In this document: positions 1-6,618 of the stretch, piece by piece
Numbering within the stretch: position 1 is the first letter of the stretch
Layout of the letters: each line of letters opens with the position of its first letter
Source: an uncultured Verrucomicrobiota bacterium
GTDB lineage: Bacteria > Verrucomicrobiota > Verrucomicrobiia > Chthoniobacterales > SZAS-18
Assembly: GCA_937873255.1 (NCBI GenBank)
Contig: CALMVM010000447.1
Span: forward strand, 3,907-11,987
Length of the DNA stretch: 8,081 bases
Direction: 5' to 3'
Notes under the pieces: model-generated
What the model was told of the DNA's origin: nothing
The model's input: the letters and a program-made list of their open reading frames with translations, nothing else
Databases searched by the model: none
Program-made: the position numbers and the translations under genes

Positions 1-74
1 CATACGGGCAGCGCAGTCATGAGGAGAATGCAGGCAGCGACGGGAGCAGCGAAGAGGGCGAGTTTGGATTTCAT
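1..74 (-). CDS. N-terminus of an exported or membrane protein (truncated by window edge)
   Basis: An open frame starts at the ATG at 74 and runs off the left edge. The 24 visible residues look like a Sec signal peptide or signal anchor. There is a short basic n-region (M-K-S-K) followed by a hydrophobic stretch, LALFAAPVAACILLMTALPV. No cleavage site or downstream domain can be seen, so the product is unknown. A lipoprotein is possible but no L-x-x-C lipobox is evident at a suitable distance. No Shine-Dalgarno sequence precedes the start. A TTGACC hexamer resembling a -35 box lies at 104-109 on this strand, but no convincing -10 follows. The gene has the same orientation as the lipoprotein gene upstream. 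The start is inferred from the signal-like sequence. Confidence 0.55.
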   Translation of the reverse strand, partial: MKSKLALFAAPVAACILLMTALPV

Positions 75-105
75 GGATGGATAGGCCTACACGGGGAGAA
101 CGCGG

Positions 106-753
106 TCAAAAGGAAAGTTTGCGGCTGAAACATTGCGCTTTGGTCATCCACGGAGCACACGAGGGGATCGCTTGGCCAACCCTCCAATAGATAGGATCGA
201 AACCGCGTCTGGCAAGTCGCGTGCGCGTGCGCCTATCGGTTCGGCACACCGGCCGACCGCGTGTCGCCGATGCCCGGCCGGTAATCCGGCCCTTGGGAGT
301 CGTACGAGCCGCCGGAATCATCGGAAAACGCGGTTTCGGAGCGTAGTCGCGGTGGAAATCGCGGTAGAACCTCTGGATGACTTTGATGTCGCGCGTGGAT
401 TCGGCGCTGTGCAAATAGGCGCTGACCCTGTGCGTGGTGGGTTGATAATAAATATCCAACCCGATGCTGTCGCGCAGGAAGCGTTCCGGCGCGGTCGGGA
501 GCGACTCGCGCGTCACCGGATCAACCGGCGGCCCGGATCGCGCCGGCTGACGGGCGAAACCCTGCGCCTGAGCGAACCCGCCGATATCCGCGATGACCCG
601 CAATGATGCCGGATAGCCCGGACTATCCGCCAGCACGGTAAATCCTCCCTGCGAACCGCGACGGTGGGGCCGTTCGATATCGGTGGCACAGCCGGCGAGG
701 GCTGCGAGGGTGCATACCAGCGCGCCGGTCCGAAAATGTGAGAGACAAAACAT
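106..753 (-). CDS. Small outer-membrane-type lipoprotein of unknown function, probably frameshifted near the 3' end
   Basis: From the ATG at 753 the protein begins with a lipoprotein signal peptide. A basic and hydrophobic leader ends in the lipobox L-A-G-C, with Cys22 as the lipidated residue. Alanine follows it, which in Gram-negative bacteria is compatible with outer-membrane sorting. The mature part, up to about residue 143, has ordinary composition and no family I recognise; one segment reads GLDIYYQPTTHRVSAYLHS. In the annotated frame the last ~70 codons become Arg-rich, with codons such as AGG, AGA and CGA that the neighbours avoid. The -1 frame instead reads a Ser/Gly/Asp/Tyr-rich tail (SDDSGGSYDSQGPDYRPG...) and stops at 233-235, so the intended product is probably about 173 residues. 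An in-frame TTG at 804 is less likely as the start. The gene lies 87 bases after glyS on the same strand and could be co-transcribed with it. Confidence 0.6.
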   Translation of the reverse strand: MFCLSHFRTGALVCTLAALAGCATDIERPHRRGSQGGFTVLADSPGYPASLRVIADIGGFAQAQGFARQPARSGPPVDPVTRESLPTAPERFLRDSIGLDIYYQPTTHRVSAYLHSAESTRDIKVIQRFYRDFHRDYAPKPRFPMIPAARTTPKGRITGRASATRGRPVCRTDRRTRTRLARRGFDPIYWRVGQAIPSCAPWMTKAQCFSRKLSF

Positions 754-840
754 GGCAGGAAACAGTCTGTTTTTAATCCAGCGGATGCGGGCGGGCGCGG
801 TCAAGATTTTTTCTCGTCGGAGGTCCGGTGCGCGAGGCCA

Positions 841-2223
841 TCACATGATCCGGGTCAGGAGATAGGCGGGCAACTCCGCGATGGACAGACGTTCCTGTTT
901 CATGCTGTCGCGGTGGCGCAGCGTCACGGTGTCCTTCAACTCCTCGCCACGCTCGCCGAGCGTCTCGAAGTCGATAGTGACCCCGAACGGGGTTCCCGCC
1001 TCGTCCTGCCGGCGGTAACGTCGGCCGATGGCTCCGGTCTGGTCATAAAAGACGTTCATGTGCCCGCGCAAGAGCGCGACGACTTCCTTTGCCTTGGCGA
1101 CGAGTTCGGGCTTGTTTTTCAAGAGCGGGAACACGCCGCATTTGATCGGAGCCATACGCGGGTGAAAACGCAGCACGGTCCGGGTGTCGGTCTTGCCGTC
1201 CTCGCCGGTGATCGTTTCCTCGTCGTACGCTTCGCAGAGCAGTGCGAGTACCGTGCGGTCCACGCCGGCGCTCGGTTCGACGACGTGCGGGATGAACTTT
1301 TCCTTCGTCTCCTCGTCGAAATAGTCGAGCGGTTTGCCGCTGTGTTCCTGGTGTTGTTTCAGGTCGTAGTCGGTGCGGTACGCAACGCCTTCGAGTTCCT
1401 GCACGCCGAAGGGAAATTCGTACTCGATGTCGAACGTGCCCTTCGAGTAATGCGAACGCTCCTCGGCGGGTGCGTCGAGCACCTTTAGCTTCGCGCGCGG
1501 GATGCCGATGTCCTCGTAGAACTTCAGACGTTCCTCCAGCCAATAGTGCAGGAGGTCCATCCCCTGTTCGGGTCGGCAAAAATATTCCAGCTCCATCTGC
1601 TCGAACTCGCGCGAGCGGAAGGTAAAATTGCGCGGGTTGATCTCGTTGCGGAACGCCTTGCCGATCTGCGCGATGCCGAAAGGCAGTTTCTTGCGGGCAA
1701 CGCTGAGCACGTTCTTGAACTGCACGAAGATCGCCTGTGCCGTCTCGGGCCGCAGGTAGGCAATCGAACTCTCGTCCTCCGTTGCGCCGACGTACGTTTT
1801 GAACATCAGGTTGAAGGCGCGCGCCTCCGTCAGGTCGTACGACCCACAAACGGGGCACTGCGGCTTGCCCTCCTTGCCGACGGGGAGTTGGTCGGCGCGC
1901 AGGCGCGACTTGCATTGACGGCAATCCACCATCGGATCGCTGAACGTCGCCTCGTGACCGCTCGCCTGCCAGACGCGGCGGTTCATCAGGATCGAGCCGT
2001 CGAGGCCGACCACGTCGTCGCGTTCGCGGGTCATGCGCCGCCACCAGAATTCTTTGAGGTTGCGCTTGAGTTCGACCCCGAGCGGACCGTAGTCCCAGCA
2101 ACCGTTGAGCCCGCCGTAGATCTCGCTCGATTGGAAAACGAACCCGCGCTCCTTGCACAGGCTGACGATCTTTTCCATGCGCGCGGTGTCGTTCTTGGCG
2201 TTCGGCTTTTGTTCCTGACTCAT
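841..2223 (-). CDS. glyS: Glycyl-tRNA synthetase, single-chain (alpha2) type
   Basis: This class II aminoacyl-tRNA synthetase charges tRNA-Gly with glycine using ATP in the cytoplasm. The 460 residues match the usual length of the homodimeric bacterial form, which is unrelated in layout to the two-subunit GlyQ/GlyS enzyme. The N-terminus has the typical GGLNGCWDYGPLGVELK segment at about residues 37-53. Two CxxC pairs (Cys101/Cys104 and Cys123/Cys126) form the probable zinc site in the catalytic-domain insertion. Class II motif 2 spans about residues 191-215 (FRNEINPRNF, then SREFEQMELEYF). Motif 3 is EPSAGVDRTVLALL at 316-329. The anticodon-binding domain runs from about 350 to 455 and includes IGRRYRRQDEAGTPFG. 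No key residue is missing. The ATG at 2223 is the natural family start, although no Shine-Dalgarno sequence precedes it. A strong hairpin ends 20 bases upstream, and I see no T-box or glycine riboswitch in the short leader. Confidence 0.97.
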   Translation of the reverse strand: MSQEQKPNAKNDTARMEKIVSLCKERGFVFQSSEIYGGLNGCWDYGPLGVELKRNLKEFWWRRMTRERDDVVGLDGSILMNRRVWQASGHEATFSDPMVDCRQCKSRLRADQLPVGKEGKPQCPVCGSYDLTEARAFNLMFKTYVGATEDESSIAYLRPETAQAIFVQFKNVLSVARKKLPFGIAQIGKAFRNEINPRNFTFRSREFEQMELEYFCRPEQGMDLLHYWLEERLKFYEDIGIPRAKLKVLDAPAEERSHYSKGTFDIEYEFPFGVQELEGVAYRTDYDLKQHQEHSGKPLDYFDEETKEKFIPHVVEPSAGVDRTVLALLCEAYDEETITGEDGKTDTRTVLRFHPRMAPIKCGVFPLLKNKPELVAKAKEVVALLRGHMNVFYDQTGAIGRRYRRQDEAGTPFGVTIDFETLGERGEELKDTVTLRHRDSMKQERLSIAELPAYLLTRIM

Positions 2224-2233
2224 AAACGGATGC

Positions 2234-2280
2234 GATTAAAGAATTACCCTGCCCCCCGCAAAACGGGGAAGGCAGGGTAA
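2234..2280 (-). terminator. Intrinsic-terminator-like hairpin between the zinc peptidase gene and glyS
   Basis: On the minus strand a 10-base arm TTACCCTGCC (2280-2271) pairs perfectly with GGCAGGGTAA (2253-2244). Inside, CCCCG (2268-2264) pairs with CGGGG (2258-2254) around a TTTTG loop, leaving a two-base TT bulge. The stem is thus 15 pairs and GC-rich in the middle. It is followed by TTCTTTAATC, a moderate U-tract in the minus direction. It starts 58 bases after the zinc peptidase stop, so it fits a rho-independent terminator for that gene. It ends only 20 bases before the glyS start, so it may also act as an attenuator in the glyS leader. In the plus direction no T-run follows. Confidence 0.75.
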
Positions 2281-2338
2281 ACGCGACCGGGCGGCGCGGC
2301 AACCGCGGAAGTTGCCACGCGATTAGAGACAGCCCGAC

Positions 2339-3016
2339 TTACCGGCGGCGGTCGCCAGCCATCGTGAGGTAGTAGAGCACGTTGACCAATGACACGAGGA
2401 ACGCGGCGACGTAGGTCAGCGCGGCGGCGTTGAGCACACTGCTGACCGCGTGCGCCTCCGCCGGGCCATTGATGATACCCAACTGCGGCAGGAGACGCTT
2501 GGCGCGGTTCGAGGCGTCGAACTCCACCGGCAGCGTGAGGAGTTGGAAACCCATGATGATCATGGCGACAACTGCCATGATCGAGTAGCCGACGTGCGGC
2601 GAAATAATGTGCATGAACATGACGAGCATGATCGGGTAAAACAGCGACGAACTGAACTGGGTGATCCCCACGACCGCCCCGCGCAATTGCAGCGGGCCGT
2701 ACGCCTGCTGGTGCTGGATCGCGTGGCCGCACTCGTGCGCGGCGATGCCGACTGCCGCCGTCGAACGGCCGTTGTAGACATCCGGCGACAGCGCGACCGT
2801 CTTGGTGGCCGGGTTGTAATGATCGCCCATCAGGCCGTTGGCAGGTACGATGGACACATCGTAGATGTTGCTCGCGCGCAGGATGTGCTGGGCGGTTTCC
2901 GCGCCGCTCAGGCCGCTGGTGGCCGGGATTTGACGATACTTGGCGATCCGGCTTTTGACGTATAGCGCCGCCAGCCCGGAAATGCCGAAAGCGAACAGAA
3001 TCAGGAGTAGATACAT
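2339..3016 (-). CDS. Membrane zinc metallopeptidase, YugP-like (Zn_peptidase_2 family)
   Basis: A 225-residue membrane protein with the zinc-protease motif HECGH at residues 94-98, in the context VGIAAHECGHAIQHQQAYGP that is characteristic of the YugP family. The order is an N-terminal membrane segment (about 1-20), a short soluble part, the HExxH region, two hydrophobic segments (about 125-160), the conserved TLPVEFDASNRAKRLL (161-176), then a final membrane segment (about 195-219). The two histidines of HExxH are expected zinc ligands and its Glu is the catalytic base. The Glu of VEFDAS is a plausible third ligand, as inferred from its conservation. Members occur widely in bacteria, and their substrates are poorly defined. 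The length is normal for the family and the gene looks intact. It is followed by the terminator-like hairpin at 2234-2280 and preceded by a small hairpin at 3026-3045. It lies 87 bases after mazG. Confidence 0.93.
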   Translation of the reverse strand: MYLLLILFAFGISGLAALYVKSRIAKYRQIPATSGLSGAETAQHILRASNIYDVSIVPANGLMGDHYNPATKTVALSPDVYNGRSTAAVGIAAHECGHAIQHQQAYGPLQLRGAVVGITQFSSSLFYPIMLVMFMHIISPHVGYSIMAVVAMIIMGFQLLTLPVEFDASNRAKRLLPQLGIINGPAEAHAVSSVLNAAALTYVAAFLVSLVNVLYYLTMAGDRRR

Positions 3017-3025
3017 GGGTGTTTG

Positions 3026-3045
3026 GATGGCTGAAAGCAGCCATC
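3026..3045 (-). promoter_or_regulatory. Small hairpin just upstream of the zinc peptidase start
   Basis: A perfect 8-base inverted repeat, GATGGCTG and CAGCCATC, is separated by a 4-base loop (3034-3037). It ends 9 bases before the ATG at 3016. In RNA it would sit where the initiating ribosome binds, so it could modulate translation. No run of T follows it, which argues against a terminator for mazG. A second, weaker dyad (CCGGG/CCCGG, 3065-3079) lies between it and the mazG stop. Function is not shown by the sequence. Confidence 0.3.
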
Positions 3046-3103
3046 TGGGTTACATAAACTTAGACCGGGATCCGCCCGGAATGTTCATTGACCGCGAACC
3101 CGC

Positions 3104-3889
3104 TCACCCGGCGGCCTTTGCCGCGTTCCACAGGGAGTCCAGCTCCTCGTAGGTCGCCGTTTCCCACGCCTGACCGCGTTCGCGCAAAGCGGCTTCGACG
3201 TGCCGGAAACGCCGCGAAAACTTGTCCGTTGCGTGGCGCAGCGCCGTCTCGGCGTCGAGCCGGTGCCAGCGCGCAAGGTTCACGGCCGAAAACAGCAGGT
3301 CGCCGATCTCCTCGGCCACCGCGTCGGGCGTTCCCGCCGCCTGCTCGACCTCGGCGATTTCCTCGCGGACCTTGGCGAGCACTTCCTCTTTCTGCCGCCA
3401 GTCGAAACCGACCTTGGCCGCTTTTTCCTGTACCTTTTGCGCTCGCATGAGCGCCGGCAGCGCAGGCGGCACGCCGTCCAGCCGCGAAGGCTCGGCCGTC
3501 GTCTCGCCGCGCGCCGCTTTTTCCTGGCGCTTGATCTCATCCCAACGCACGAGCACCGCCGCGCTGTCGGCAGCCCGGTCGTCGCCGAAGACGTGCGGGT
3601 GGCGGCGGACCATCTTTTCCGCGATCTCGCGCGCGACGGCATCGAAGTCGAACGCCCCGCGCTCGGCCGCCATCTGCGAGTGCATCACGACGTGCAACAG
3701 CAGGTCGCCGAGTTCCTCGCGCAGGTTGGCGTCATCATCGGCCTCGATGGCGGCGAGGACCTCGTACGTTTCCTCGACGAGCGCCGTGCGCAGGCTGGCG
3801 TGCGTTTGCTCGCGGTCCCAGGGACATCCGCCGGGCGCACGCAGCCGGGCGACAATGGCGCGCAGACGTTGAAGCGGATCGTCGGTCAT
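3104..3889 (-). CDS. mazG: Nucleoside triphosphate pyrophosphohydrolase MazG
   Basis: MazG hydrolyses (d)NTPs to the monophosphate plus pyrophosphate, cleansing the nucleotide pool of non-canonical nucleotides; in E. coli it also affects ppGpp levels. The 261 residues match the full-length two-domain form (E. coli MazG is about 263). The first domain shows GGCPWDREQTH (20-30), the acidic metal-binding helices EETYEV (39-44) and REELGDLLLHVV (57-68), and KMVRRHPHVFGD (92-103). The second domain repeats the pattern with REEIAEVEQA (175-184) and EEIGDLLFSAVNLAR (193-207), followed by FSRRFRHVE. All expected acidic residues of both domains are present. The ATG at 3889 lies 10 bases after the stop of the rhomboid-like gene, so the two are very likely co-transcribed. 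The sequence before the ATG (CCTCCGGCGG) is not a Shine-Dalgarno. Confidence 0.96.
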   Translation of the reverse strand: MTDDPLQRLRAIVARLRAPGGCPWDREQTHASLRTALVEETYEVLAAIEADDDANLREELGDLLLHVVMHSQMAAERGAFDFDAVAREIAEKMVRRHPHVFGDDRAADSAAVLVRWDEIKRQEKAARGETTAEPSRLDGVPPALPALMRAQKVQEKAAKVGFDWRQKEEVLAKVREEIAEVEQAAGTPDAVAEEIGDLLFSAVNLARWHRLDAETALRHATDKFSRRFRHVEAALRERGQAWETATYEELDSLWNAAKAAG

Positions 3890-3899
3890 CCGCCGGAGG

Positions 3900-4805
3900 T
3901 CAGCCGCCCCGTTCCTTGCGCAGGAGGGAGACGCGGGCGCGTTCGAGGGTCGCGCGCTCGCTGTGGGTCAGGCTCGCCAGACCGTGTTTGCTGATTTTGT
4001 CGAGGAGCGGATCGATGGATTCGTGGACATCGCCGCCGCGATAGGAACTGACCGCGCCGACCGGCTCCGGCGGTTCGCTGGTGTCGATGGCCCGCCGGGG
4101 TTTCAGACGCGGCCGGACCCCGCGCAGGGCGGTCTTGCGCGGGAAACGTTCGCGCAGATTGCCGAAAAACGAAAAAGCCTCCCCGCCCACGCTCGCATAA
4201 CGCACCCCGAAATACGCCACCGCCGAAGTGCTCCAGAGTACCATCAGGTCCTCATAGCCGGCACGGGAGAAAAACGCCGCCGTCAACAGCACGAGCAGCG
4301 CAATCGCCACCCATTTCGCCGCCACGTAACCATAGAGTTGCGCGCCGGGCAGCAGCGTCGCAAACGCCACGAACACCCCGAAGTGCAGCAAGCTCGAACG
4401 GACGTACATCACGTCGTGGTGCGCCAGGGACGAATACGTCAGGAGCACCACCGGGGCCGTCAGCAGCATCGCCAGATAGAGCGTGGCGAAGATTTTGCGC
4501 CCGAAATAGCGTTCCACCTCGCGTCCGCACACGAACAGGAAACCCATCTCGAACAAAAACGTGATCGTATCCTGCAAGTCGCCGAGCAGGTGCGCGAACG
4601 CGTACGTGAACGGCTGCCACAACGCCCAGTGGTGCAGCACCGCGTCGCTCGAAAACCGCATGTAATACACCGGCAATCCCTGCAAAACCGAACACACCAT
4701 CAGCGCGGCGATGTGCAGGAATACCAGCAGCGGGGTGACGTGGACCGGCCGGCCCCCTACCCAGAACAACGGCTGATAATCGTCCGAACGCTCGAATCCT
4801 ATCAT
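3900..4805 (-). CDS. Rhomboid-like membrane protein lacking the catalytic serine motif, with DUF6576-like tail
   Basis: A 301-residue protein with about six hydrophobic segments between residues 23 and 205, then a soluble, Arg/Pro-rich C-terminal part. The membrane part has the rhomboid layout: LWQPFTYAFAHL (62-73) resembles the family W-R-x-x-T-x-x-F-x-H stretch, and CGREVERYFGRKIF (93-106) resembles the conserved G-x-x-v-E-x-x-x-G segment after the second helix. However, the G-x-S-G active-site motif is absent; the corresponding region reads YVRSSLLHFGVF (134-145). The asparagine usual after the first His is replaced, and no histidine is seen in the last membrane helix. The C-terminus, IDPLLDKISKHGLASLTHSE (264-283), closely resembles the DUF6576 tail found on many bacterial rhomboid-family proteins. 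The likely role is a pseudoprotease that binds membrane proteins without cutting; this is inferred. mazG follows after 10 bases. Confidence 0.75.
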   Translation of the reverse strand: MIGFERSDDYQPLFWVGGRPVHVTPLLVFLHIAALMVCSVLQGLPVYYMRFSSDAVLHHWALWQPFTYAFAHLLGDLQDTITFLFEMGFLFVCGREVERYFGRKIFATLYLAMLLTAPVVLLTYSSLAHHDVMYVRSSLLHFGVFVAFATLLPGAQLYGYVAAKWVAIALLVLLTAAFFSRAGYEDLMVLWSTSAVAYFGVRYASVGGEAFSFFGNLRERFPRKTALRGVRPRLKPRRAIDTSEPPEPVGAVSSYRGGDVHESIDPLLDKISKHGLASLTHSERATLERARVSLLRKERGG

Positions 4806-4816
4806 GGCAACCGTGC

Positions 4817-4845
4817 ATCGTAGAGGCAGCCGCCGGTTTCCACAA
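4817..4845 (-). promoter_or_regulatory. Possible sigma70-type promoter for the rhomboid-like gene and mazG
   Basis: On the minus strand TTGTGG (4845-4840) and TACGAT (4822-4817) are separated by exactly 17 bases. The -35 matches the TTGACA consensus at three positions and the -10 matches TATAAT at four. Transcription would begin within about 5 bases of the ATG at 4805, giving a nearly leaderless mRNA. It sits in the 75-base gap after the MFS gene. The match is modest and could be chance. Confidence 0.3.
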
Positions 4846-4880
4846 GATTTAACGTGCGTCGAAACTCGTCCCCGGCGCAG

Positions 4881-6317
4881 TTATTCGCGCGAGGCGAGCG
4901 GGGCGGCGATGTCCTCCAGCGATTTGCCCTCGGCCTGCACGCCGATCCACAACTCCACGACCGCCGCGCCGACCATCAATGCCGCCCCGAGCAGGTAGCC
5001 TCCGAACAGCCACGCGCGCGAGCCTTTCTCCATCAGCCAGCCGAACAGCGACGGCGCGAAGACCCCGCCGACCAGCGTTCCTACCGCGTAGAACAACGCG
5101 ATGGCGAGCGCGCGGATTTCCAGCGGGAAAATCTCGCTGACGGTCAGGTACGCCGAACTCGCCGCCGCCGATGCGACGAAGAAAATGACCGTCCACGCCA
5201 CGGTCTGCGTCGTGGCGGTAAGCAGCCCGGCATTGAACATCCAGCCCGACACGGCCAGCAGCACGCCGGAAAGCGCGTAGGTGCCCGCGATCATCGGCTT
5301 GCGGCCCACCGTGTCGAACAGGTGCCCGATCAGGATCGGCCCGAACGCGTTGCCCAGCGCGAAGACGAACAGGTACATGCTGCCCTTGTAGGCGGGAACG
5401 TCGTAATATTTTTCCAGCACCTGCGCGAAGGTGAAGAAGATCGCGTTGTAAAAAAACGCCTGCGCCACCATCAGCGACAGGCCCAGGTAACTGCTCCGGC
5501 GGTGCTCGTGCGCGACGGCGTGCCAGATTTCCGGCCAGGGGGTATGCGCGCGTTCGCGCAGACGGGTCTTTTTGCCCTCGGGCGGCGGAAGCTTGTCGGG
5601 ACCGTTTTCCGTGACGGTCTTTTCCACGTCGGCGACAATTTTCTCGGCCTCATCCTTGCGGTCGTGGATCATCAGCCAGCGGGGGCTTTCCGGCACCCAA
5701 TGGCGAAAAAACAGCACGACCAGCCCGAGCACCGCGCCGATGCCGAACGCGAACCGCCATCCCAACCAGACCGGAAGGTGCTTCGGGTCGAGCAAAAACA
5801 CCGTCGCCACCGCGCCCAAGGCCGCGCCGATCCAGTAGGTGGAATTAATGATGAGATCGACCTGGCCGCGGCGGCGGGCGGGGATCAGTTCGTCGATGGC
5901 CGAATTGATGGCAGCGTACTCCCCGCCGATGCCCGCGCCGGTCAGGAAGCGGAAAGCGGCGTAGGACGGGAAGTTCCACGACAGCGCGGTTGCCGCCGTG
6001 GCGATGAGGTAGAGCAAGAGCGTGACGTAGAAGAGTTTTTTGCGCCCCATCCGGTCCGTGCCGTAGCCGAACACCAGCGCCCCGAGCACCGCCCCAGCCA
6101 GATAAAACGACGCGCTCGCGCCAACCTGCACGTTGGTGAACCCGAGTGCGTCGGGTTTCGTCAGCGTGTTGCCCAAGGCACTGGCGAGGGTGACCTCCAG
6201 ACCGTCGAGAATCCACGTCACGCCCAGCGCGGTGACGATCAGCCAATGCCAGCGGCTCCACGGCAGACGGTCCATGCGCGCGGGAACGTCGGTTTCGATC
6301 CAATCGCCTTCGGCCAT
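4881..6317 (-). CDS. Major facilitator superfamily transporter (sugar/metabolite:H+ symporter type)
   Basis: A 478-residue inner-membrane secondary transporter with the 12-helix MFS layout: six helices (about residues 24-206), a charged central loop of about 60 residues (215-275), then six more helices (277-462). Motif A is GTDRMGRKK (86-94) in the helix 2-3 loop, with a degenerate copy FDTVGRKP (334-341) in the second half. PESPRWL (209-215) after helix 6 and SEIFPLEIRA (394-403) are hallmarks of the sugar-porter and metabolite:H+ symporter branches. RFLTGAGIGGEYAAINSAI (123-141) is typical of that group too. The substrate cannot be read from sequence; a sugar, an aromatic acid or another carboxylate are all possible. 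The ATG at 6317 is preferred over an in-frame start at 6401, because the extra 28 residues are Arg/His-rich and unlike the family. It is divergent from the pilin genes. Confidence 0.9.
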   Translation of the reverse strand: MAEGDWIETDVPARMDRLPWSRWHWLIVTALGVTWILDGLEVTLASALGNTLTKPDALGFTNVQVGASASFYLAGAVLGALVFGYGTDRMGRKKLFYVTLLLYLIATAATALSWNFPSYAAFRFLTGAGIGGEYAAINSAIDELIPARRRGQVDLIINSTYWIGAALGAVATVFLLDPKHLPVWLGWRFAFGIGAVLGLVVLFFRHWVPESPRWLMIHDRKDEAEKIVADVEKTVTENGPDKLPPPEGKKTRLRERAHTPWPEIWHAVAHEHRRSSYLGLSLMVAQAFFYNAIFFTFAQVLEKYYDVPAYKGSMYLFVFALGNAFGPILIGHLFDTVGRKPMIAGTYALSGVLLAVSGWMFNAGLLTATTQTVAWTVIFFVASAAASSAYLTVSEIFPLEIRALAIALFYAVGTLVGGVFAPSLFGWLMEKGSRAWLFGGYLLGAALMVGAAVVELWIGVQAEGKSLEDIAAPLASRE

Positions 6318-6618
6318 CGGCCAAACTCGGCGGCGGGGGTGACCCGAGTCAAGTCGGGCAAATGGGCGATGCCGATAGAGACCGGCTGATTCCTGCAGCA
6401 CTGGAAAACGTTATGGAATCCATAGACCACCAAAAACTAGCCAATCGATCATTATTGAGAAATCAAAAATGATAAACCAGGCACGCAAACACGGTCGCTC
6501 GGCATCAACCGATGATTTCATGTGCCTCCGCCAGTGTGATTTCCCGGTAGCTCCCGGGGCGAAGAGCGGGTGGTCCGAGGCGTGCTCTGGAAGATTCTGC
6601 CACAACGTTCATTTCTCG
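6318..6618. other. Divergent intergenic region with an AT-rich core
   Basis: These 301 bases separate the MFS gene (leftward) from the pilin genes (rightward) and should hold promoters for both. The core, about 6430-6480, is strikingly AT-rich compared with its surroundings. I found no pair of -35 and -10 hexamers convincing enough to annotate. A 13-base perfect dyad, TATGGA-A-TCCATA, lies at 6412-6424, about 95 bases before the MFS start. A CCCGA/TCGGG hairpin lies at 6343-6358, and a weak ATCATT/AATGAT repeat at 6448-6473. The frame of the first pilin stays open leftward to 6469, but that stretch is Cys/Ser/His-mixed and precedes a normal prepilin leader, so I treat it as untranslated. Confidence 0.6.
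6412..6424. promoter_or_regulatory. Perfect 6-1-6 dyad, possible operator
   Basis: TATGGA and TCCATA flank a single A, next to the AT-rich core of the divergent intergenic region. Short symmetric sites like this can bind dimeric regulators. A dyad of this size is expected by chance about twice in a window this long, so only its location gives it weight. No regulator gene is adjacent. Confidence 0.15.

Noticed and set aside
101..109. Repeated CGCGGTCAA (TTGACCGCG on the other strand) at 101-109 and 796-804, with another TTGACCGCG near 3087-3095 on the plus strand
   Set aside because: Sharing of a -35-like 9-mer is suggestive, but no -10 hexamer follows at proper spacing in any copy and the third copy faces into the mazG 3' end.
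754..804. TTG at 804 as start of the lipoprotein gene
   Set aside because: It would add 17 residues before an already complete lipoprotein signal peptide. The TTG is also part of a TTGACC hexamer resembling a -35 box. The ATG at 753 is preferred.
1043..2302. A 419-codon minus-strand frame overlapping glyS
   Set aside because: It is an Arg-rich out-of-frame reading of the glycyl-tRNA synthetase gene, whose correct frame shows every expected motif.
2224..2338. T-box or glycine riboswitch controlling glyS
   Set aside because: The leader is only about 115 bases, most of it occupied by one simple hairpin. No T-box bulge sequence, specifier loop or tandem glycine aptamer could be seen.
4854..6389. 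A 511-codon open frame on the plus strand opposite the MFS gene
   Set aside because: Its translation is rich in Arg, Gln, Glu and His with no recognisable domain or membrane segment, while the minus strand encodes a textbook MFS protein. Long antisense frames are common in GC-rich DNA.
6318..6401. N-terminal extension of the MFS protein to an ATG at 6401
   Set aside because: The extra 28 residues are Arg/His-rich, unlike MFS N-termini, and the ATG at 6317 gives a normal short cytoplasmic N-terminus before the first helix.
6469..6618. N-terminal extension of the first prepilin to an ATG at 6469
   Set aside because: It would put 69 residues before the prepilin cleavage site, far longer than a normal leader. 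The ATG at 6619 gives a standard basic 19-residue leader.
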